Shown here piece after piece: positions 21,266 to 34,563 of a stretch of DNA of 64,000 nucleotides. Within the stretch, counting starts at the first letter, position 1, and every line of letters begins with the position of its first letter. Below the pieces are notes generated by a model. The model saw nothing but the letters and a program-made list of their open reading frames with translations. It searched no databases and was not told where the DNA came from. The stretch covers positions 3,720,001 to 3,784,000 of the forward strand of contig NC_087092.1 of assembly GCF_963855985.1 (NCBI RefSeq), in the 5' to 3' direction. The translations under genes were made by a program, and so were the position numbers. Source of the stretch: Ostrinia nubilalis. Lineage: Eukaryota; Arthropoda; Insecta; Lepidoptera; Crambidae.

Positions 21266-23477
21266 GAGACGAGGACGTAGCAAAGGGATCATAAAATCTA
21301 ATCAATAAATGATTGATTTATTCATACAATGTTATTAATTTCAAGAAACAAAAAACAAACCATCCCTATGAGTTAATATCGATGAACCTTGTTCAGACAA
21401 GTCGATAAAAATTAATGGCTTGTCACATCATTAAATGTGATTGGTTTATGAAGACCCGTAGCAGTTAAAAATTATGTCAACTTGATAATTATTGTTGGAC
21501 TAGTCATATCTTGTGGGCCCAACTAGTCAAGGTGTATAACTAGTTGACCATAAAGTTGGTGCTGTCACCGGGAACTGTACGCGGGTAGATTGGCTCTATT
21601 TGCAAATATGAAACTTGCGACTAGCTCTCGCCTCTTTGACCACACTTGTCATCAGAGCTACTTACCCTTTTTTAAAATGGAACTGAGTTAAAAGCCTTGA
21701 TCAGTTAAATATGTATTTATGTGTACCTTAGCCTTAGGATATTCTTGCCCAACCACCCTTTGGGCCATAAAGAAATTATTAGCGTAAGCAGAAGACAATA
21801 TTAGCGTAATATAAGATTGTTTTTTTTTAAATGAATAAAACACATAGAGAAGTTTCAAAACATACTTGTCAATTACATGTAATTTTACTCAAAATCAACG
21901 TTCCGAGTGTCTGTACATAAAAACAATCTCATATCTTTCAATAAACATAGAAACTTATCCTATGGCGCCAAGCTCTCCAATCCCCATACTTAAACACAAT
22001 ACCTTCAATCCAGTGTATCTGCACTAGATCATGGCCACCCATCATTCAGATAACTTGATTTCAATGATAGATAGTTTGTTTTGACATTAATAAGCTGTTG
22101 CTTTATCTTCGGAAGATAAACGTTTAATCTGCTGAAACAAGTTTGCCCAAGTATCGGGTTTGAAAGGCAAAGGGCGTTTACACAGAACCATTTTATGAGC
22201 TTAAAATATGCCTATCATTAATAAATTATTGTTGAACAGACAGTCATATGATCATTAAATGATTGCATTGTCGTTTTGACTGTTTTTGCTTAGTCTCATT
22301 ACCCTGCTTGAGTGCACACTCCGTCATACTTGCAAAGTCAGCACAGAATTACAAAAATCGTCATTGCTATTTAGTTCCTTTGACTTTTGGTTACCATTAT
22401 ATGCATTTACTGAATCTAAAAAGCTTTTGTGCCATAATTGTCGAATCATAAAATATTCAACGTCTGAAAATCAGTCTCTATTAACTGATCAAAATCAGTG
22501 TTTCAATTTGTAAAGCAACAATCAACCTGTAAGTTTATATTAGGTGTCCTCTGCGTAAAAAAAATGATATGAAATGTATATCAGATTGTACAGCGACCCT
22601 AGCGGTTCCTTTCAAGAACATCTCTTCGTAGAGTTTTTACACGCTAGCGATGACGTTTAATGTAAACTCATGGTATTAAAACAATTGCCCACCACAAAGG
22701 CTACTGTCCTCGCAAACCCGTTAGGTGTAAAGGCACCAGTGCTACTTAGCGCTCAAGACTGGTCTCTGGTCGCGAGGGAAAATAGGAAATCAATCATAGA
22801 ATACAAATAGCTCCGCTGTAAACTCACTGTGGTAACTCTCACCGATATTGCTTCCAAGTAAATCGTGAATTGGTATTGCTATAGTGATCTGTGTAGCGCT
22901 TTCAATTTCCGAAGCGGTTCGTTTTCATTTCTCCTTTTCGTGCTATTATTATGTGAATTTTAGATAGGTAGGTATATCCTCCTTATTGTGCATTACAAAT
23001 TGACAATGTCGAGAAATAAAGTATGTATTGAAAAATCATTTTCAAACAACCTATTTATCAGTACGAATAGAGGTAAATTTTCAATAGTTTGTCAAGTTAA
23101 AACTTTTTCATCGCTCATAAAATATGTTCCGAACGTCTGTACCTACTTCAATAATTTGTAGACTCATTCGACACCGAAATACTTAAGCTAATAGCAACTT
23201 GCCTTTATCCGGATTTGTAAAATAAAAACTGTATTAAATTGATATATTATCTATCAATAAAGTTAATTACATAGTTATTAACTCAAAATCAACATTGCCC
23301 CTGAGTCATTTAATTGGCTCTATCTGTTTACAAGCGATTATGACATTTAAAAATCAATTTACTTTACTTACTACTAAATTAAAGCACAATTCACAAACCA
23401 CCATTAATCAAAAATGAGGAGATCCGCAGGAAAACCAAAGTGACCGACATTGCCTGCAAAATTGCTAAAATACCCCA
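21266..23477. other. AT-rich spacer, no gene seen
   Basis: Open frames at 22263-22513 overlap each other and have no domain. No recognised repeat family. Confidence 0.45.
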
Positions 23478-23630
23478 CAAGCCAGGTGGGCACGCCCCCC
23501 ACTAGGTGGACTGACGATCTGGTGAAGGTCGCGGGAAGAACCTGGATGCGGGTAGCATAGGACCGGTTGTTATGGAAATCCTTGGGGGAGGCCTTTGTTC
23601 AGCAGTGGACGTCATTTGGCTGAAACGACG
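23478..23630 (+). mobile_element. RTE-type LINE 3' stub
   Basis: The frame reads PPTRWTDDLVKVAGRTWMRV, one stop, then LWKSLGEAFVQQWTSFG and the terminal stop. This is the same RTE C-terminus as at 20541, with independent point differences. Confidence 0.85.
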
Positions 23631-25839
23631 AACGACCACAATCAAACTACGCAAACTATACCAACAAACTACGCAAAACAACAACACCGCAACAGTTATA
23701 TGCGTGCGCTGCGCGTGCGTTTCCGCTGCGTCGGCGTACGCGCAGGTATTTGGAGCGCGCATCACGCTTTACTGGCTTTCATACCTATTTATGCGACAGT
23801 CTATTTATACTTCTATGCTAATAGTGCTAACGTATGTATGTAACTATATAGATAACTATCCTTATTTGCTAAATAAAGTTGAACCATGGCTGGCTTTTAT
23901 CGAAGTAAAATGTTTCCAATTAATCAAGACTAAAACAGCACTTTATTCATCAGATGATTACTATTTTAGTATCAAAGGGAAAATATTTGAAACCCCCATT
24001 GTTCGCTGTAATAACATCATGATACAAATTGCAGGGGTCGAATTGTCCCCATGCAAATCTCACACTATACCTAACCCTATCTAAGCCTATGTAATACGAC
24101 AGGGAGAGCATGCGTTTGACGTTGTCAATACTCCAATAAATCTGCGAGTTTACCCCTCGCGTTGGAGATTTAAGAGAATAACAGAATATGAAGGGTTGTG
24201 CCCTACGTATATTACCCCGCTATAGCTTGACGATTTATAAACCGATCCAGGACAATGGGAAAGAAAATTTATAACGTGATAATGTCGATTTTTTCAATCC
24301 TTTATCGCTATTTCGGGACAAAACGGCCAAATACCGCCTGTCAGTGTAGGATAAATGTAAATCAAATTTTATTAGGGTACAACTCGGATAGTTGGGACGG
24401 AAAGGTCAACGGTCCCATTTCCACCTGTGCAGGGACATTTCCCTGGAATTGGATGGCTTCAGGCGCTGACTTAATAAGGTTGTGACATTTCCTAAGGTAC
24501 ACTTTTGGCAAGGAAACCAAACATTCGCCGTCGAGGAAAAAGAAATATCTTTTCGCACAACCTTTGTGACATACATTTTACTATTGACACTTGTACGACT
24601 ATTATTATTTAGATCATGACTTTCGATTGCGCAATAATTTTCGTGGAAAAGAAAGTTCTCAATATTGTCCTGAACATTTCACTGCAATTTGATAAGATTT
24701 GTTCTTCATGATAAACTTTTATCAAGCGCTGAAAAGCAGTTTCCAGTGAAAAAAGAGTACGATTTATTCATCGTTATATTTAGAAATGATTACCGTTCGG
24801 TCTTTCTTTTTATTTTATGATTTATTATGCATGTCACTAAAAATAACGCAAATATTTGTCGAGTTTTCCTCAATCGCATATGGGTGTGTAGTTGCGTTTT
24901 TGTTTTATTTTGATCCTAATATTCTATTAACTCCATAATATTGACAGGTAATTGTCTAATATCGTAATGTGGTACAAATCTGCCTTGTGCCTTCAATCGG
25001 CTTAAAAATTCCCAAGTCTGACTTTTCCAACCTTTTAGTCTGATTGTCTTCCAAAACATACATATTCTTGCGTCATCAGTATGCTATGCACATAACAGTA
25101 ATATGCGCCATGCATGCGTAAATAATGAATCTGCGAGACAGTGGGGTGCCTCAGGGAGGGACATTCGCTCCCTTCCCGCCTAGGGGACGCGTGGCGGCGC
25201 GTGTGGTACCAACGCCAGCGCATCACTGTACTTAACTTCACTTTGGTTCCTTGTGTCATTGTGATAAGGACTATATTGCAACAATTTTGAAGCTCGATGT
25301 GCTGTCGACTGAATCCTACATCAGGTTTGATAACTTCATCAATGGGAAATGCAATTTGAACGGCCGTTGCTATTTCGACCGTGTGTAATGACGTTTGGTT
25401 CGGTTCGGTGAGAATGTTAGCCGCGTGAAATAGAATTGATATCCTAAGCTACGTTATAAAACGCTTCTCTTAAAGTTCATATAAGATTTTTCCTCAAGTT
25501 TGTCCGTGCTAGTGTAGCTGACATACAGTCTCTATCGTATATGCAAAACACAGTTGGAAAATTTAAGTTTCTTAATCACTCATTCATATATTTTCTCTAA
25601 AGGTAGACTAGAGCATTTCTATGTATTGGGTTTAACGTAAAATACATGTAGACATTTTATAGAGCGGCTCGTTCTGTTACAAGCAAATAATCTAGTCTTT
25701 ACTCACTTTTAGGAAAACTACAAATATGTGATCAGTTAAGTAAGTTGACTTAACATTTAATCATCTCAGAAATGGTCTTTGTCAAATTTACCCGTGAGAA
25801 ATGATTACCGATAATAACATCCCTCCATAGAGGGCGTTT
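23631..25839. other. Spacer, no supported gene
   Basis: An open frame of 170 codons (23572-24084) runs from the RTE stub into unrelated sequence and is not a gene. A GC-rich patch lies at 25140-25225. No repeats recognised. Confidence 0.45.
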
Positions 25840-26054
25840 TATTCGCTCCCCTTACGACAAAGAGCGCACGCGCATTATAAAACAATTTTTCTCCGTATTT
25901 TTTAACAAAGCGTTGCGCAAAACAGTCGGGTCACGCTGCGCGCGCGGCGACAATGGCGGCAAAATTAATAGCGAATTCGCGCTACCGATGTACGCAAACG
26001 CGATTTTCATTGTGCAAAGCTAATGGTTCAGCAATCATCATAGCAGTATTTTAG
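25840..26054 (+). promoter_or_regulatory. Candidate TATA promoter with short ORF
   Basis: A TATAAAA box lies at 25876-25882 in a CpG-containing context. About 75 nt downstream, after a GC-rich CGCTGCGCGCGCGGCGACA run, an ATG at 25953 sits in a good start context (GACAATGG) and opens 33 codons to TAG at 26052. The peptide (MAAKLIANSRYRCTQTRF...) is unrecognised, and no splice donor is seen at its end. It could be a real minor promoter, or a chance match helped by local GC content. Confidence 0.25.
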
Positions 26055-27233
26055 TACCTATAATGGTAGAGCTTTAGGTCAGTCAGACAATGGCTTAATC
26101 ACTTATTATTACATGTAACGGCACTTTTGATTTACCAATAAATAAATATTAAGTGTTAGTTTAAACAGTTAAGCTCTCAATTAACCCTTTGGCGGCATAT
26201 AAAGACACAAAATATTTTGAGACCCCCCAGGGCTGAATCGCTGTTTACGAAGTTTCGGGTCTATCTGTCATCGTCACTCATGCTGGCATTTCGCTTTGCA
26301 TGAGAGGGATTGCAATATTCGAAACTTTCTTACAACGTTATTCCACAGTTATTCGGAGTAACCCCGCTAATCAAGAATGTACCTAATGTAGCTTATCTAT
26401 CATATATAATGTAGCCTAACAATAATCATATTGCTTATAGAGGTCACTCTCTATAAACATATTAACATTCAGACAACCTCAATATGTATCACTTATTTAT
26501 AGGACAGGCCATTAGAAATATCACAGGTCTATAATATATTAAAGTAGGCGCGATTTCCACGATTTCTCTACATAAATATCTTTCAAGTTAGTAAAATATT
26601 TGTACAGTAAAGAGACATTATTTTACTTTAATACGTTATCCCCCAGATGATGGCAAGTTAACCCCACTTTATCTGATCATTTGTCATGGATCATCGTGCT
26701 TTAGGTTGAGCGCGACATTGTTAAACAGGATTATTTTGAAAATGCAAAAAATCAACAAAGAATTAAATCGGGTGCTCGGAGGGTTAACGCTCCTACTGTT
26801 TTGTGATGTAAATATTGTTGGTTTTATTGATTATGGATTTTAAAATAAATCTTGGATCGAGCTCTGACATGAACACATCGTAGTGTAATGGGTGGAATAC
26901 ATAATAAAACAACAGAATACTTATATTATGTACTCGTATAAGTATTTTATGATCCCAGAAAATTTTACTAAAAACTTAACTTTAAACTTAGCATTAGCTA
27001 AATATCATATGTCAATTTTACAAGCTCTAGTATATTTCTCACTAAAATAACTACGTATTTATCGATGATCCAGCAAAAGGCAAAACCCTAAATCCACATA
27101 ACTTTTTGTCCAACTCCAAAATATAGCTATTAAATAAAAGGGCACTACAAAAAATAACAATAACATTCACTTGTGGTGTTCTTACAGCAAAAAATATCGG
27201 CGCAACATCTGTTAGTCCCAAAGGAACGATGTA
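26055..27233. other. AT-rich spacer, no gene seen
   Basis: No recognised gene. The stretch near 26185-26320 (TTAACCCTTTGGCGGCAT...) has the look of an interspersed repeat, but I cannot define ends. Confidence 0.4.
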
Positions 27234-27367
27234 CAGTCAGCGTCAAATATTTCGTGACACCCGAAGTAGCCAAAAAGTTCGCAATACGTCTTTGTTACAG
27301 TTGGAATAAGGTTGTGTTGTCTACTTTTTGACCACTTTGGGTGTCCTGAACTATTTGACGCTGACTT
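27234..27367. mobile_element. MITE with about 43 bp inverted repeats, TA flanks
   Basis: The left arm begins CAGTCAGCGTCAAATATTTC. The right arm, reverse complemented, reads AAGTCAGCGTCAAATAGTTC and continues to match through GACACCC and CAAAAAG. TA dinucleotides flank both sides (27232-27233, 27368-27369), as expected for Tc1/mariner-mobilised elements. There is no coding sequence. Confidence 0.8.
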
Positions 27368-28334
27368 TACGGACGACAGCATATCAAACTTAAACATTAT
27401 GTTAACTTAAGTCGTTGTACTAAATGCTAGTTTGCAATAAAAATGTATAGTCTAATGTCGTCTGTATGTTTCGCCAAAATCCAACAACTGTGTTTTAATA
27501 TCAGCAAGAATTATTGAACATTTGATTTATTTTAGACGCAATAATAGAATGGTATTGAAGTAACAGGTGTTTTTTCAGATAGTGACGTAAAAGTTATGAT
27601 TGGATTCACTTGAAAAAATATTCCAGTCCAGTGGTGCTTAGTAGGATAACTGTTCCAATAGTGTCACCACGAGAATTGGGTATTTGACACGATTCCTCAA
27701 TAATTGTAAAGCACAAAGTTTTTAAAAAAGGACACTTTATTCTGGTCTATTAATTTTAAGTTACCTGTAAATTAAGATTTTTGGCTGCATTTTAATTGAA
27801 GGAATATAATTGAGTTGACAAAATAGCGACGTCACTGGCTAGTATTGCCATGCAAAATCTATGGGAGTCTCGTTTTGACAGTTTTAAAAAGAACTTCAAT
27901 TGATTGGTGGTGTCATATACCATTTCAATACTTTTCATATCATCTCCTCGAAACAAATGGTCTTGAAAATAAAACCCTTCTACACAGTACAAGTTATTTA
28001 CAAAACGTTCGTGTGCCCCTCACCGGGGACACAGTTCGACGATCACCCCACTTTACCTTTAGCAAATGTCGGTACGTTCCGTTACACTAACTAGTGAGGG
28101 GGGTGATTGTCACAGCTCTGAAACTGTGACAATAGTATTTTACTGTTATTTTAGATTGGTGGTTTTAGACATAACCTCATAAAGATATCCACCACGTCAC
28201 TACCTTGTTTAATATACCACGCAATCTTGTATACCCATTCTTATAAGATACACCATACAAGAATGCATGGTAAATTCAGTGAACTGCTCCTGAATCGAAT
28301 GTACCTACTACTACTATTTCTATTTATTTATATT
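27368..28334. other. Spacer, no supported gene
   Basis: Short open frames only. A perfect 10 bp stem-loop (ATTGTCACAG ... CTGTGACAAT) is at 28106-28133. Confidence 0.45.
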
Positions 28335-28530
28335 AACCGGCAGACAGTGGTGACTGAGTTTGTTGCGGCGCTTCTTCTCAGCACTTGCCAAATGGTGGTC
28401 TCGAAGCGCTGGTAGGGTAAAAAGATTATGAGACATGTAGAGGCTCCTTAAGAGCAAAATGACGATTTGTAAGAACTATTTATTAGTCCAAACAAATAAA
28501 GAAATTTTGACTTTGACTTTGACTTTGATA
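28335..28530 (+). mobile_element. LINE 3' tail with GACTTT repeats
   Basis: The block runs from GTGACTGAGTTTGTTGCGGC through CTTCTTCTCAGCACTTGCC and GAGGCTCCTTAAGAGC to AATAAAGAAATTTTGACTTT, then tandem GACTTT. The last 95 bp recur at 63005-63098 and the first part is related to 39300-39480. It looks like the 3' end of a non-LTR element whose coding part is missing. Confidence 0.7.
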
Positions 28531-28591
28531 GCATGGAGGCCCGGATGCAGGCTGCTACCAACCGCCCAACCTGGAAATCTTGTGGCTTCTT

Positions 28592-28660
28592 TTAGGCTGG
28601 GTTGCACCATGTTATTTTAACTTTAAGAAACGTCGAAAATCCGTCATTTTAGGCACATAC
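28592..28660. mobile_element. Half of a GGCTGGGTTGCACCA-family MITE
   Basis: TTTAGGCTGGGTTGCACCAT is followed by the family's TTTTAACTTTAAGAAACGTC-like interior. The opposite terminal repeat is missing, so the copy is broken. Confidence 0.6.
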
Positions 28661-31600
28661 ATTTATGTATTTAACATTTAGGGCGTGATATTCTCTAGGT
28701 CTTGTTTTATACTTATTTGTATCTTGATTGCCGTAATAACTACTACTTGTTTTTAATACAATGTACTTAAACAATGAATGATTGATCGTCCATATCTGTT
28801 TACATGTAAAGACTCTCCAATGTCATTTGTATTTTATTAATATCAACACTGAAGCAGTTACGTAAAGCGCTACCACATTGTTGATTTATATTTGCCTTGA
28901 TAAAAAGCATAAGACAAATGATAATGTTCAAGATACGAAATAACAAATATGCAATTTAAATCATATTATTATGCCCATAAAGAAACGTATTTCATTTCAG
29001 TTGATGCTTTGAGCCCTATAATTATGCCCAAATGATAAATTACCCCACAAAATCACTTTTCGTAAATAACTTGCATAACGTGATTAACGTGTGACACTGT
29101 GACACATCGGAATGCATCAATTTTCGCTTCTCTAGCGCGAAATGATTCAACGGGCGGAAGTATCGTGTATTTTCGCGTTCAATGGCTCGATGGGAGATAA
29201 AACATAGTTATATTTGTTTTCTATGACCGAGCGTGATGTTCGAAGGTATTGAGTCACAGCTGTTTCTTTTTCTAGTCAGCTTCAGGTGTTGCGATTCTAA
29301 TTTTAAAATCACATGATTCGTAAGCATAAATATCACGTGACTTATCATCCGATATTCCATTTCACCGTTCGGTCTTGCACCTCGGTGTGCACATTCCGTG
29401 ACAACACATGTGATACGTCACCTGTTGTCTTTATTCCCACGGAAGGATGTGTATAAGTAATAAGAAGGGATCGGTCCCTCCACTTTTACTTTGTATATTG
29501 AATTCGAAGGTATCATGCTTGATTAAGGCTCTAATAAACTGTGGAAGTCTTTCATTTCCTGCGATAGACAATAAAAAAGTAGTCGGAGAAAGGATAAATA
29601 AAGACGTTTCAGAACAATAGTTACTTAAATTTTCAATTTATTCTCCATCGCCTTCCATAAATTGGTTAAAAACTGACAACTTTCTGTTTAGTTGCCTTTA
29701 AAAGGCATAAATCTTCAAGCGAGCACTTACTAGAATAAACACATCAGTTATTGCGGGACGATCTCTCTCAATCACTTTTGAGAAGGCTTCAGCATTAAAA
29801 TATTGCAATGCGTGGCCGATCGCCAATTTACGTTGTTTTATACCCGCTTGCTTAAATAACATCTTCGCAAAAAGCAATTATGTGTTCTTTACCGCTTTTT
29901 AAAACGCCACTATGCAGCTTAACGTCGCCATCGAAGGCCATAAAACGCTGTAATTGTGGTTATTTGTCGACATTAACAGCGCCAGTGGTTTTTAAATATT
30001 ATATAACCTATACAAACTCCCCGTGTGACTTCAGTCCGTTTTATCAACTGTTACATAAACGAAAGTCGTAAAGACGTTTCGATTCGACTATTCATATTGG
30101 GACTCAAAATTATTTCCTCATGACGCCTAGGAAATGTGAGGAGGGTAATTTGAAATGGAATTGAAAGGCGATTCTGATAAATTTTATTTACCTACCAGTG
30201 TTATGAGACGCAAATCAATTCATGACTGTAAATGAGTCATTCAATAAAATTATAAGGTGCAATAGAAGCGATAAATCTTAATGCTATTAATATTACCTAT
30301 AGTAGAGTACTTCCATGAGATTACGTAAATACTTTTTTCTAAAAAAAGTGAGCCGTGAATGAATGTCAAAAAAGATGGATTCTTTTGAGGAAAGGTGCTA
30401 GCGTGGAGACGAAAAATTACAAGAAAATAATTTGCACTAAGTACAAAACATTTCAGACACCTTATTAAATAAAAGACGTTGCGAAATAAAAGGCAATAAC
30501 CAACTGTTTAAACATTCCATTAATAACATAACATCGTGTAATGGTCTACCGTCAGTCGTCACTCTTCCATCATGGAAACCATTAGGTCCTTCGCCGCGGA
30601 TCCGTCGCGATCACGACCACCGGCCATTCCCATGCTGTTCAATTATTATCATTCCCACGGCTCCGCCGACTTCTGATTTAGCTAGTGATGTGCTGAAATG
30701 CTAAAATGATGCAAATATTTCCTATTTTACTTTTAAATGTTAGATCGCCGTATTGCCATAATTGTAGAGACTCGTAAATCCTGGATGAGCCTTTTTGAAG
30801 AGGCATTATTTACCACATACTGATCCTTAAAAAGTTTTCTTCTATCGTGACGGTTACACCAACATGGTTTAGCATGACCTTTGAAATGTAAATTACAGTA
30901 TGGCGTTTAATTAATTACGAGTACTTTATGGCACAATACAATGGCATTATGTTTATTAGGATGTGCCTTCAAGTTTGGAGAAATCCCCTATTCGGATCAC
31001 ACAACAATAACTAACAATATTTTATGAAAAAGAATGAAGTTATCAAAATTGATATTAATTACCAATTAAAAAGCAATTAGTGCTTGAATCGTATACGGTA
31101 AATTTTAAAAACATAACTTACTTGCTTACTACATTAAGGGACATCTCTAGATTCTGGCATTATTACCTTACAATCATGTAAATATACGATACCTCTTTAT
31201 GCAACGCCAATTTGGCCAGTTACCTAAAGGGCTTGAATCAAGATTCAATTTCTAGTTAACGTCGGTTACCAGAAAAGCAATCGGCATCAAGGCGTATGGA
31301 TAGTTACGATTATGAAACGCTGCGCTTCGTGTGCAAACGCTAGGAATTTTCGCTTTTTGATGGATTTTTCAGTTGAGTCATCTGCATGCACTACTGAAAT
31401 ACGATGGTTGGTTGAGTTAGAAGTAAACTACTTCATTCATTAATTAAAATTAACTTGATTTACATGGATTTGACTGAAGGTCGGTATGTTTATCAATATG
31501 CACTTCAATATCCACAGCAATCGTCTATTGACATAATGGATTTAGGCATTTGATTGGTCCAAATTCTAATTCAAACAATAACTGGCCTAATCTACGTTTG

Positions 31601-33530
31601 AATTTGCATAATTTTTTTAATATTTCCTTAATTAAAACACCTTGTAAAAATGCAGTGGTTTTACCAAAAGAACACAAATCTAAACCATCTTGTAGAATTT
31701 CTAGCTACAGTCTTATATCAATTTCCGATATCTTCAAATAACTGGCACAGACGCGTACGTAATATTTCCAGCTTTGCGGCCAATACGTCATACGTATGTA
31801 ATATATCAACGCCGAGAATGTTTTACTTCGTATTTTGGTACATCCGGAAATATTACACATTTCGCTCTATGTCTATCGGGGTAGAGTTCAAAATAACTGC
31901 TTTTGATCGTTTGAAGACAAACAGGACTATTCCTGCGTCGATTCGCGGAAACTAACAATGAATTTATCATATTGAATTGTGTACGCGAAGTGTGACTATT
32001 GACTCTATTTGAGTGCTTGAACTAAAATTATTGTTGCCAACCGGAACACCAATAACTCTCTCTTTCTTACCAATTAGATTTGTTACAATAATAACAAAAG
32101 GATGGCAAAAATAGACTATCTACATTAAATTGTCTTTACATACGATTTCACAGTTGGAAAATGAAATGAAAGAGCCCAAAAATACAGTAGATTTTCATAT
32201 TTTTATGTATTAGTGCGTCTGGTCTTATGACTCATAGGGAACTCCCCGTTTATGAGATAAATGTATGTAGTTTATCGTTTTATTGATATTGGGCCATAAT
32301 ACAGCCATTGATTCAGGGAATCCCTATCTATGCCTAATAGCATTTTCATAAATTGTTTTTACCATCAACACCATGCATCCTTTGATTCACTTCTAAACTT
32401 AGCTCTACTTTTTTTGGACGAAAATCTCATAAGACAGCACTAAAGCTATTACGTATAAATATAACTATAAGCAGTATTTTAGCATAACCACGATTTTTGA
32501 ACACACTCAAAGGTTGTGATAAATGCACTAAACCGTAATTTGTAATCTTGCACCGGCCCAGCTGCCTTGACCCAAAACGTGCGAGCGTCGCACGCGCATA
32601 GGGTAAGACATGCCACGGTAAAAATGCACCGCCATTAAGATTAATGGTATAGTTTATGCGGTTATCTTTGCTGTTACCAAGTGGCTTTTTATGATAAAAA
32701 TGCACTGTTTTATTTATTCGTTACCTAGCTTCTGCCAGCGGCTTGGTTCTTGTAGCCGGCATATGGGCTGTTCTTACGAATAATTTATGAAATTGTGAAG
32801 TTCCATCAAAATCTCTCCAACAGCTTTTGGGTGAAAAAGTATCAAAATTGTCCATCCATTCTGACAAACGTTCACGTTTAGATTTTCTAACTATAGGGTT
32901 CAAGAAACAAAATCTATTATTTTCAATTCCTGTGCTCTAGACAAAAGCTGTTATCGGCTGTAGATCATAACTCACGCTCGAGATCCGATCATATTTCACC
33001 GTTGATTTACTGATCTCGTTTCGCTACCAACTCCTGCGCAGCGTAGTGCTTCCCTTAGGCTAAATTGTGTCCGTAACCCCAACCCGGCGCAAATTTATCA
33101 CTCGCATCCTCGCTTCGGCGTGCGCCTGACATCACAATGGCTCGTCCATTCCCACTGAGCCATGATGCCCCTTATGCCCATCGCGGTCACAGCCGGAGAA
33201 GAACAGCCAAGTTGTGCGGGAGCTCTTTGCCCTGTCAGTTCATTAAGAAATGTTGAATGTCGAAGTCTGGGCGTGCGTAATGCTTTACTCGAAATCTTTT
33301 AAGACTCATAATATTAGTGTCAATAAACATAGTAAGTGTTGACCTAGATTGGTTATTAAATAGGTCTTCATAATTAGTCAAGAAATAAACTTGAGGTTTT
33401 TCTTTTGCTCGTTACCTAGTTAGCTTAACACGTTGCAAAAAAGTCATCCATTTTATCTGATCAATTAAAATTATACCAGCATGTAATTGTAAGTTATGAT
33501 TACATTTGTAAACAAACAATTAATAGCTTT
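28661..33530. other. Long AT-rich stretch, no supported gene
   Basis: No recognised coding exon. GC-richer patches occur at 30590-30670 and 33000-33240, without a clear promoter or domain. A degraded Helitron-like copy lies inside (see 32716). Open frames of 60-100 codons at 31550-31955 and 32427-32705 appear to be chance. Confidence 0.4.
32716..32905 (-). mobile_element. Degraded Helitron-like copy
   Basis: On the minus strand the sequence ends AAGCCGCTGGCAGAAGCTAG. Upstream it carries TTTTGATGGAACTTCAC-like and TTTTTCACCCAAAAGC-like blocks that resemble the Helitron body at 34949-35216. The copy is strongly diverged and its 5' end is not definable. Confidence 0.5.
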
Positions 33531-33545
33531 ATGTTATTGTTGCAG

Positions 33546-33621
33546 GTACGTTATCAAGGTCCTACGAATGTATTACAATCACCGACACCGTGGAAAATTA
33601 TGGAGATTATAAATGGTGTAG
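33546..33621 (+). other. Exon-like unit A: possible recursive-splice exon
   Basis: TTATTGTTGCAG (acceptor, ending 33545) is followed immediately by GTACGT. A strong donor GTAAGT begins at 33622, enclosing 76 nt. The junction CAG|GTACGT regenerates a 5' splice site, the hallmark of recursive-splicing ratchet points, and short cryptic exons with a downstream donor are known to accompany these in Drosophila. Frame 0 is open for 25 codons (VRYQGPTNVLQSPTPWKI...). The unit is similar to 47365-47436, including the acceptor tract. Alternative reading: an ordinary cassette exon. Splicing is inferred, not shown. Confidence 0.45.
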
Positions 33622-33761
33622 GTAAGTTATAATTTGGAACGTTTTGTAACTTGCCATTATAAATACGATTCCTTGCTTTGACCGGCATGTTATTCAAATT
33701 TAAAGGTTACTCCTGCTTCTGTAGTAACACAGAATAATAATGTGGTATACTCGTAAGTTGA

Positions 33762-33822
33762 TCATTGGGGGAGGTCTATGTTCAACAGTGGACGTCCTAT
33801 GGCTGAAATGATGATGATGATA
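33762..33822 (+). mobile_element. RTE-type LINE 3' stub with ATG tail
   Basis: GGGGGAGGTCTATGTTCAAC then AGTGGACGTCCTATGGCTGA and a GATGATGATGAT tail. This is the last 60 bp of the RTE family, read plus. Confidence 0.8.
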
Positions 33823-34204
33823 AGTTGATACATGAGCCTAGTATTTTCACAAGTCCACGAGTTAAACAACATTCATACCAAATTCTTAAAAATTAAATCA
33901 GGAATTCACACCGTCTATTTTAATTTTTTAAATTCATCTTCTTCGGCAGCTGCGATTAGTTTTCTTTGGTTTTGCTGGTCTTGTTTAGCTGTTGTCATTA
34001 TGCCCCTTATGCACTGCAGGTCGTGACAGAGCCGCGTCTCTGATGTTTATTGTCTATTCGGTGTAATGATATTATTCAGCCTTCACACCAACCTGCTGTG
34101 AAAGTTCTTGTAGCCATCTTTTAACCCTATTTGGTATAGCTAATTAATTACTGCAATTAACATAAAATTAACCCAATAATTTATCTCAAAGACGGCTCTG
34201 TCTG

Positions 34205-34345
34205 AAAATGTACGATATCTCCTTATTTCAGCTACAGGACGTCCCCTGCTGACCATATTCCTCCCCAATGATTTCCAGACTGACCGTTTGGTATCGGCCT
34301 GCATCCAGCACCTTCCTGCTACCTTTATGAGGTCTTCTGTCAATA
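34205..34345 (-). mobile_element. RTE-type LINE 3' stub
   Basis: On the minus strand the frame reads TEDLIKVAGRCWMQADTKRS, then WKSLG and a diverged ...SRGRPVAEI end. It is a decayed copy of the same RTE C-terminus, with no microsatellite tail left. Confidence 0.8.
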
Positions 34346-34563
34346 TTTCTTCATCTTCTGTTAATAGCAACCGTTACTAAATGACAGAGCTATCAAACAC
34401 AGCTCAAACCACTCAAATCCTTTGTCGGTAGCTTTGTACTTTACAAAAACCACGAACTTTAACTAACGTGTGGTCAATTAAAGAGAAGTTCGTCTTTAAA
34501 CTTCAAACAAAAAGAAAATAACTTGACTGGGCATGAAAATAACGTTCAGTTTTTGTTGTACAA

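Noticed and set aside
23572..24084. 170-codon open frame, one of the longest in the window
   Set aside because: It begins inside an RTE 3' stub in a different frame from the LINE protein and runs into unrelated AT-rich sequence with no domain.
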